Below are positions 60,386-64,000 of a stretch of DNA of 64,000 nt, in pieces (positions within the stretch are counted from its first letter, which is position 1; each line of letters opens with the position of its first letter). This DNA is from an uncultured Lachnospiraceae bacterium. Its GTDB lineage: Bacteria; Bacillota; Clostridia; Lachnospirales; Lachnospiraceae. The notes beneath the pieces were generated by a model. The model was given only the letters and a program-made list of their open reading frames with translations, made no database searches and was not told the origin of the DNA. The DNA lies in contig CAMWFQ010000018.1 of NCBI GenBank assembly GCA_947173495.1, forward strand, positions 18,233 to 82,232. Direction: 5' to 3'. The translations under genes and the position numbers were made by a program.

Positions 60386-61039
60386 TTACATCTTCCGGAT
60401 AATTCTGGCAAAGTCATCCTGCTTTACCTGACAGGCATTGGCTTCATCCGTATCAATATGCATCTCCAGCGAGAAAGATTCATCCACACGTATCTTGACA
60501 TTGTCCAGTACCGCGCCTCTCTCATTCCCCATACGGACGGAGACGTAGTCGCCATCCTGCAGGGATGCGGCTGATGCCTGGGCAGGTGTCATGTGGATAT
60601 GCCTTGCTGCAACAATACAGCCTTCCTTTAAGTACAGAACCCCTTTCGGCCCTACTAAAGCGATGGGGGCGGATCCGGCCGTATCGCCTGACTGCCGCAG
60701 GGGTGCTTTCACTCCCAGCGTGCGCGCATCCGTAGCGGAGATTTCCACCTGGGATTTACTCCGCACCGGCCCCAGTATGCGGACATTCTCAATGGCACGA
60801 AGCTTCAACCCCACCAGGGTGCACTGCTCGTTTGCGGCAAACTGGCCGCCCATCAGGTCCTTCTTTTTGGTGAGCTGATAACCCGCTCCAAAAAGTGTCT
60901 CCACATCCGCCTGGGTGAGGTGGATGTGCCTTGCAGACACACCCACCGGTACGCTCATCAGGTTTTCGTTCTTTTTGGACTCTTCAATGGTCTGAAGCAC
61001 CATTCTTGTAATTTGCTCTACGCTGCCCCATCCATCCAT
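60386..61039 (-). CDS. pduL: Phosphate propanoyltransferase PduL
   Basis: A 217-residue PduL. Zinc-binding His clusters VSARHIHLT and AARHIHMTP are visible, with GVKAPLRQSGDTAGSAPI between the two barrel halves. An N-terminal helix (SVEQITRMVLQTIEESKK) looks like an encapsulation peptide. It converts acyl-CoA and phosphate to acyl phosphate and recycles CoA in the lumen. The ATG is 2 bases after the stop of the shell gene. Confidence 0.95.
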   Translation of the reverse strand: MDGWGSVEQITRMVLQTIEESKKNENLMSVPVGVSARHIHLTQADVETLFGAGYQLTKKKDLMGGQFAANEQCTLVGLKLRAIENVRILGPVRSKSQVEISATDARTLGVKAPLRQSGDTAGSAPIALVGPKGVLYLKEGCIVAARHIHMTPAQASAASLQDGDYVSVRMGNERGAVLDNVKIRVDESFSLEMHIDTDEANACQVKQDDFARIIRKM

Positions 61040-61040
61040 A

Positions 61041-61322
61041 TTACTGTACCTTCGGTAAAATCATTTCCACATCGTTGTGAGGTCTGGGGATTACATGGGT
61101 AGCAACCAGCTCTCCCAGTGAACTTGCACGGCTTGCGCCTGACTCTACTGCAGACTTCACAGCGCCTACATCGCCGCGTACCATAACGGTTACAAGCCCG
61201 GAACCGATCTTCTCTGTTCCAACTAATGTTACATTTGCTGCCTTGCACATTGCATCTGCTGCCTCAATTGCTGCTACAAGACCTCTGGTTTCTACCATTC
61301 CCAATGCTTCGAGTGATGCCAT
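61041..61322 (-). CDS. Hexameric BMC-H shell protein (PduA/EutM-like)
   Basis: A 93-residue BMC domain, [20 protein letters not shown] to [12 protein letters not shown]. It is about 85% identical by eye to the 61855-62136 product, so one is a recent duplicate. The pore loop region is KIGSGL. A major shell tile. Confidence 0.95.
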   Translation of the reverse strand: MASLEALGMVETRGLVAAIEAADAMCKAANVTLVGTEKIGSGLVTVMVRGDVGAVKSAVESGASRASSLGELVATHVIPRPHNDVEMILPKVQ

Positions 61323-61405
61323 AATTCATTCCTCCTGTTTTTGTTTTACTTTGTTTTTGTTTTACTTTCTTATTTTCTTTGCTGCTATCTGCAGCCCGCG
61401 CCGCT

Positions 61406-61837
61406 CTATATTGGCTTTTCTTTATTCTGGCTGCTTGTGTTTCTGGTCCTTCCGGGCGCTTTCTTCTTCTCCGGCACCTCTTCCTTTTCCTTTGGTACAA
61501 AATCCGGCGGATCTTCACCCAGCATTTTTGATTGAGAAGAAGGCTCCGGTTTTCCCTTAAAACGGCTGGCTGACAGCTCTACCATCCTGACGATTTCAGG
61601 ATGAGGATTTGGGATGATCCCGGTTGCCGCGGGCTTTTTGAGCGCCTGTGTACTTCCGGCCTCGACCGCCTGCTTCACTGCCGATACATCTCCCTCCACC
61701 ACCAGAGTGACCAGCCTTCCGCCCAGTTTTCTTTCCCAGGTAGCAAGCGTCACATCCGCCGCCTTACACATAATGTCCAGCGCATCCATGGCTGCCACTA
61801 CTCCGGTGATCTCTATGAATCCATATGCATTGCTCAT
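61406..61837 (-). CDS. BMC-H shell protein with charged C-terminal extension
   Basis: A 143-residue protein. The BMC domain comprises the first 90 residues (YGFIEITGVVAAMDALDIM, ATGIIPNPHPE). A 50-residue tail rich in Lys, Glu, Pro and Ser (PDFVPKEKEEVPEKKKAPGR) follows. The layout resembles PduK/EutK-type tiles, but the tail has no Cys motif or HTH. The tail may bind cargo or nucleic acid. Confidence 0.9.
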   Translation of the reverse strand: MSNAYGFIEITGVVAAMDALDIMCKAADVTLATWERKLGGRLVTLVVEGDVSAVKQAVEAGSTQALKKPAATGIIPNPHPEIVRMVELSASRFKGKPEPSSQSKMLGEDPPDFVPKEKEEVPEKKKAPGRTRNTSSQNKEKPI

Positions 61838-61854
61838 GCCGTATCTCCTTGCCT

Positions 61855-62136
61855 TCAGGCTTTAAATTTGGGAAGGATCTTCTCTACATCGCTGTGAGGC
61901 CTGGGAATTACATGTGTTGCAACCAGTTCTCCTAACTTACTTGCAGCATTTGTTCCTGCCTCAACGGCAGCCTTTACTGCGCCCACATCGCCGCGAACCA
62001 TAACGGTTACCAGTCCGGAACCGATCTTTTCCGTTCCGATCAGAACAACTTCCGCTGCCTTGGTCATTGCATCCGCTGCCTCAATCGCTGCGGTGAGTCC
62101 TCTTGTTTCTACCATTCCTAAAGCTTCCTGTGACAT
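61855..62136 (-). CDS. Hexameric BMC-H shell protein (PduA/EutM-like)
   Basis: A 93-residue BMC domain ([32 protein letters not shown]), near-duplicate of the 61041-61322 product. Main facet tile of the compartment. Confidence 0.95.
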   Translation of the reverse strand: MSQEALGMVETRGLTAAIEAADAMTKAAEVVLIGTEKIGSGLVTVMVRGDVGAVKAAVEAGTNAASKLGELVATHVIPRPHSDVEKILPKFKA

Positions 62137-62152
62137 TTTTTACCTCCTAATA

Positions 62153-62491
62153 TCAGTTCTTATCAAGTGCGCTGATCTTCAGCATTTTTTCCGTATCTTG
62201 TGTAGGTCTTGGAATAATGTGCTTACATACCACGCCTGTATTTGCCAGTGCAACCTCCTCTGCTGCTCTCATGGCTTCCTCCACATCTGCAATGCTGCCC
62301 CTGAACTTCACTGTCACCAGAAGGGGCACCGGAAGGGAGTCCGCATTGGCCGGTTTGTTTTTGTCAAATACTTCCAAATGAACATTTGCTGCCTTACAGC
62401 CGGCATCTGCGGCCAGGAAAGCACATACAAGCCCGAATACCTCCAACAGGCCTACTGCTTCCAGCTGTTCGCGTGATGTCATCTCTTCCAT
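62153..62491 (-). CDS. BMC-H shell protein variant
   Basis: A 112-residue BMC-domain protein: EAVGLLEVFGLVCAFLAADA to CKHIIPRPTQDTE. It has an inserted loop of about 12 residues (DKNKPANADSLP) not found in the two standard tiles, likely altering the pore or edge. An ATG at 62482 is an alternative start. First shell gene after the alcohol dehydrogenase. Confidence 0.9.
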   Translation of the reverse strand: MEEMTSREQLEAVGLLEVFGLVCAFLAADAGCKAANVHLEVFDKNKPANADSLPVPLLVTVKFRGSIADVEEAMRAAEEVALANTGVVCKHIIPRPTQDTEKMLKISALDKN

Positions 62492-62512
62492 AACTTATTC
62501 CTTTCGGCTCAA

Positions 62513-63742
62513 TTACTTGTTTACGATTGCAATCTTCAGTCCGGTCATTGCAAGATTGGTCTTCAGCGCCTCATTGATCTCCTCCAGCGGATATCGGTGG
62601 GTGATCAGCTCGGAAAGCGGAAGTCCGATTCCCTTTGCTCTCTTCAGAAAATCAAAAGTGGTCGCATAATCTCTTAAGGTGTATACCCAGGAACCCACCA
62701 GCGTGATCTCCTTCGAGCACAGGTCAAAGTGAGGATTGATGGTTGCATCGCCGCCATTTACAAAAAATCCCAGCTCACAGAGTCCTCCGCCGTTGCGGAT
62801 GAACTTGTAGATATTGGCGTGAGCCGCCGGATTACCGGTACACTGGAAGGCGAAATCAGCCAGATGACCATCAAAGGTATCCTTTACGCCTCCTGTGAGC
62901 GCTTCAATTCCCTGAAAATCCTTAAAGCTTACTGTATGAGTTGCACCAAGCTTTTTCGCAAAATCAAGACGCATCTGGTTGCCATCCACTGCTGTGATAT
63001 TCTCAATTCCCATGGTCCGCAGCACTGCAATACAGATAAGACCGATCGGTCCGCATCCCTGTACTACAACACGGCTGTTGAATCTCAGAATTCCTGTAGT
63101 CTTTGCTCTTTCAACCGCATGCACCAACACCGCACAGGGCTCGATCAGGATACGGGAATCCAGATCCAGGTCGCTCACATTGAAAACAGTGGAACCGCCA
63201 CGGATCAATATGTAATCGGAAAACCAGCCATTCAGATGAACGTCGTCATCGGGAAGAAGGCCATATACATCCGCCTCGCCCACATTCTGTTTGTTCAGGT
63301 CATACATCGTAATGTCCGGGCTGTCCTTGAAGATCATGCAGGTTACAACCTTGTCTCCAATGTGAAGATCTTTTCCGGCGCTGTCCTTCTTGACATTCTT
63401 ACCCATTTTAACGATCTCGCCGGTTCCCTCGTGTCCTAATGCTACCGGGATCAGGCTGAAGGGATCGCGTTTAAATTCATGGGCGTCTGTTCCGCAGACA
63501 CCGCACCCTTCCACCTTCACCAGAATATCGTCATCTCCCACAGCAGGCATGGGGAATTCTTTTACTTCAAACTTTTCCAGGGCTGTCAGCATCGCCACAT
63601 GGGCCTTTTCCGGGATCTTCGCCCCGGCGCTTTTGGTCCCGGAGCATTTTGCTCCGTTGCCTGCAGGCGCCGCACTGCCCTGAGACATCTGATTCAGGAT
63701 CTGCTTGACGATCTGCTCAAGCTCCTGCTCATTAACTGCCAT
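62513..63742 (-). CDS. Zn-alcohol dehydrogenase with encapsulation peptide
   Basis: A 409-residue MDR-family dehydrogenase; the ATG at 63742 follows AGGAGG at 9 bases. The first 20 residues (NEQELEQIVKQILNQM) form an amphipathic helix followed by a Gly/Ala/Ser linker, the standard layout of a microcompartment targeting peptide. The enzyme has GCGVCGTDAHEF with Zn ligands, GHEGTGEI, and a Rossmann site VVQGCGPIGLICIAVL. It probably reduces propionaldehyde to propanol and regenerates NAD inside the shell. A longer in-frame start in the upstream tandem repeats is rejected. Confidence 0.92.
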   Translation of the reverse strand: MAVNEQELEQIVKQILNQMSQGSAAPAGNGAKCSGTKSAGAKIPEKAHVAMLTALEKFEVKEFPMPAVGDDDILVKVEGCGVCGTDAHEFKRDPFSLIPVALGHEGTGEIVKMGKNVKKDSAGKDLHIGDKVVTCMIFKDSPDITMYDLNKQNVGEADVYGLLPDDDVHLNGWFSDYILIRGGSTVFNVSDLDLDSRILIEPCAVLVHAVERAKTTGILRFNSRVVVQGCGPIGLICIAVLRTMGIENITAVDGNQMRLDFAKKLGATHTVSFKDFQGIEALTGGVKDTFDGHLADFAFQCTGNPAAHANIYKFIRNGGGLCELGFFVNGGDATINPHFDLCSKEITLVGSWVYTLRDYATTFDFLKRAKGIGLPLSELITHRYPLEEINEALKTNLAMTGLKIAIVNK

Positions 63743-63757
63743 AATATTGTTCCTCCT

Positions 63758-64000
63758 ATTCCAGTTCCGCAGCTTCTCTCCAGTGCCCCTTGGTCTGGCT
63801 CGATTTTCGGCCGCTTCCCGCGTCCGCAAATTGTGCCGGGCACTTCCGTTTCGCTGCTGATTCCAGTTCCGCAGCTTCTCTGCGCCGCCCTTGGTCTGGC
63901 ACATTTTCCGGCCGTTTACACGTCCGTAAACTGTGCCGGCGGCTTCGTTTCGCTGCTGATTCCAGTTCCGCAGCTTCTCTCCAGTGCCCCTTGGTCTGGC
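63758..64000. repeat. Tandem repeat of about 100 bp
   Basis: Units begin at 63758, 63860 and 63959 (102 and 99 bases long, third cut by the window edge). Each opens ATTCCAGTTCCGCAGCTTCT and contains CCTTGGTCTGGC and a CCG.AAA.TGTGCCGG segment. They lie directly upstream of the alcohol dehydrogenase ribosome site and could be 5' UTR or operator repeats. Confidence 0.75.

Noticed and set aside
63743..63904. Longer N-terminal form of the alcohol dehydrogenase starting at 63904
   Set aside because: The extension is translated tandem repeat (EKLRNWN twice), has no ribosome site, and an ideal AGGAGG lies before the ATG at 63742.
1..64000. CRISPR array
   Set aside because: No regularly spaced short direct repeats with unique spacers and no cas genes. 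The only tandem repeats are the 22-bp pair at 20245 and the roughly 100-bp units at 63758.
1..64000. Long antisense ORFs opposite real genes (for example inside carB, the surface protein and the kinase)
   Set aside because: They lack ribosome sites and family features, and result from codon bias of the gene on the other strand.

Overview
The window looks like the chromosome of a gut Lachnospiraceae-type Firmicute. Supporting signs are strong AGGAGG-type ribosome sites, a glycyl-radical microcompartment operon, a cyclic-di-AMP receptor, DUF6033 and DUF5688 proteins, and sortase-type surface proteins. No species can be named from sequence alone. 

Bases 1-1069 are host sequence: the start of a secreted cysteine-repeat protein running off the left edge, and a tRNA-Gly(GCC). 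From 1049 to 26001 lies an integrated mobile element of about 25 kb, bounded by a 70-bp direct repeat (one mismatch) made of the tRNA 3' end plus its terminator. A tyrosine integrase sits next to the left repeat, and TTGAATCA arm-type repeats lie just inside both ends. The element carries a primase-helicase, a Rep-like protein, an ATPase, Rad52-type annealing and YqaJ exonuclease proteins, DUF932 and DUF5688 proteins, a ParM/ParR-like segregation operon, a ParB-like protein, two toxin-antitoxin pairs, a NERD nuclease-related protein facing an HTH regulator, a DUF6076 protein, a duplicated unknown family and several micro-ORFs. I see no relaxase, coupling protein, type IV secretion or phage structural gene, so it reads as an integrating plasmid-like element rather than a conventional ICE or prophage. 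Its non-coding DNA holds repeated motifs that may be origins or centromeres. 

From 26 to 53 kb is host sequence: a NimA-like flavoprotein, thiD-thiE behind a TPP-type riboswitch, DUF6033, a c-di-AMP receptor, a MATE exporter, a DUF3298-like lipoprotein, a flavin reductase-rubredoxin fusion, an orphan AgrC-like kinase, a ParB-like/BMP-like fusion with a phosphoesterase, an alanine-rich coiled-coil surface protein, an AAA-ATPase/PD-(D/E)XK protein, a DUF990-type ABC exporter, carB, and a solute-binding lipoprotein overlapping a hybrid histidine kinase. 

From 53.7 kb to the right edge, one minus-strand operon encodes a glycyl-radical-enzyme bacterial microcompartment: Zn-alcohol dehydrogenase, five hexameric/trimeric shell proteins, PduL, a pentamer protein, a PduS-like electron carrier, a DeoR regulator, a diol-dehydratase-type glycyl radical enzyme and its activase. 

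The most notable signals not explained by ordinary genes are: a G8 tract that puts a signal peptide out of frame with its 860-residue surface protein (likely phase variation); a repeat found at a fixed 8-9 bases before the start codons of four unrelated genes; a second structured repeat family abutting terminators, with compensatory changes; a promoter-driven 24-residue peptide with a structured 3' region; and a 37-bp motif shared by two sites in the mobile element.
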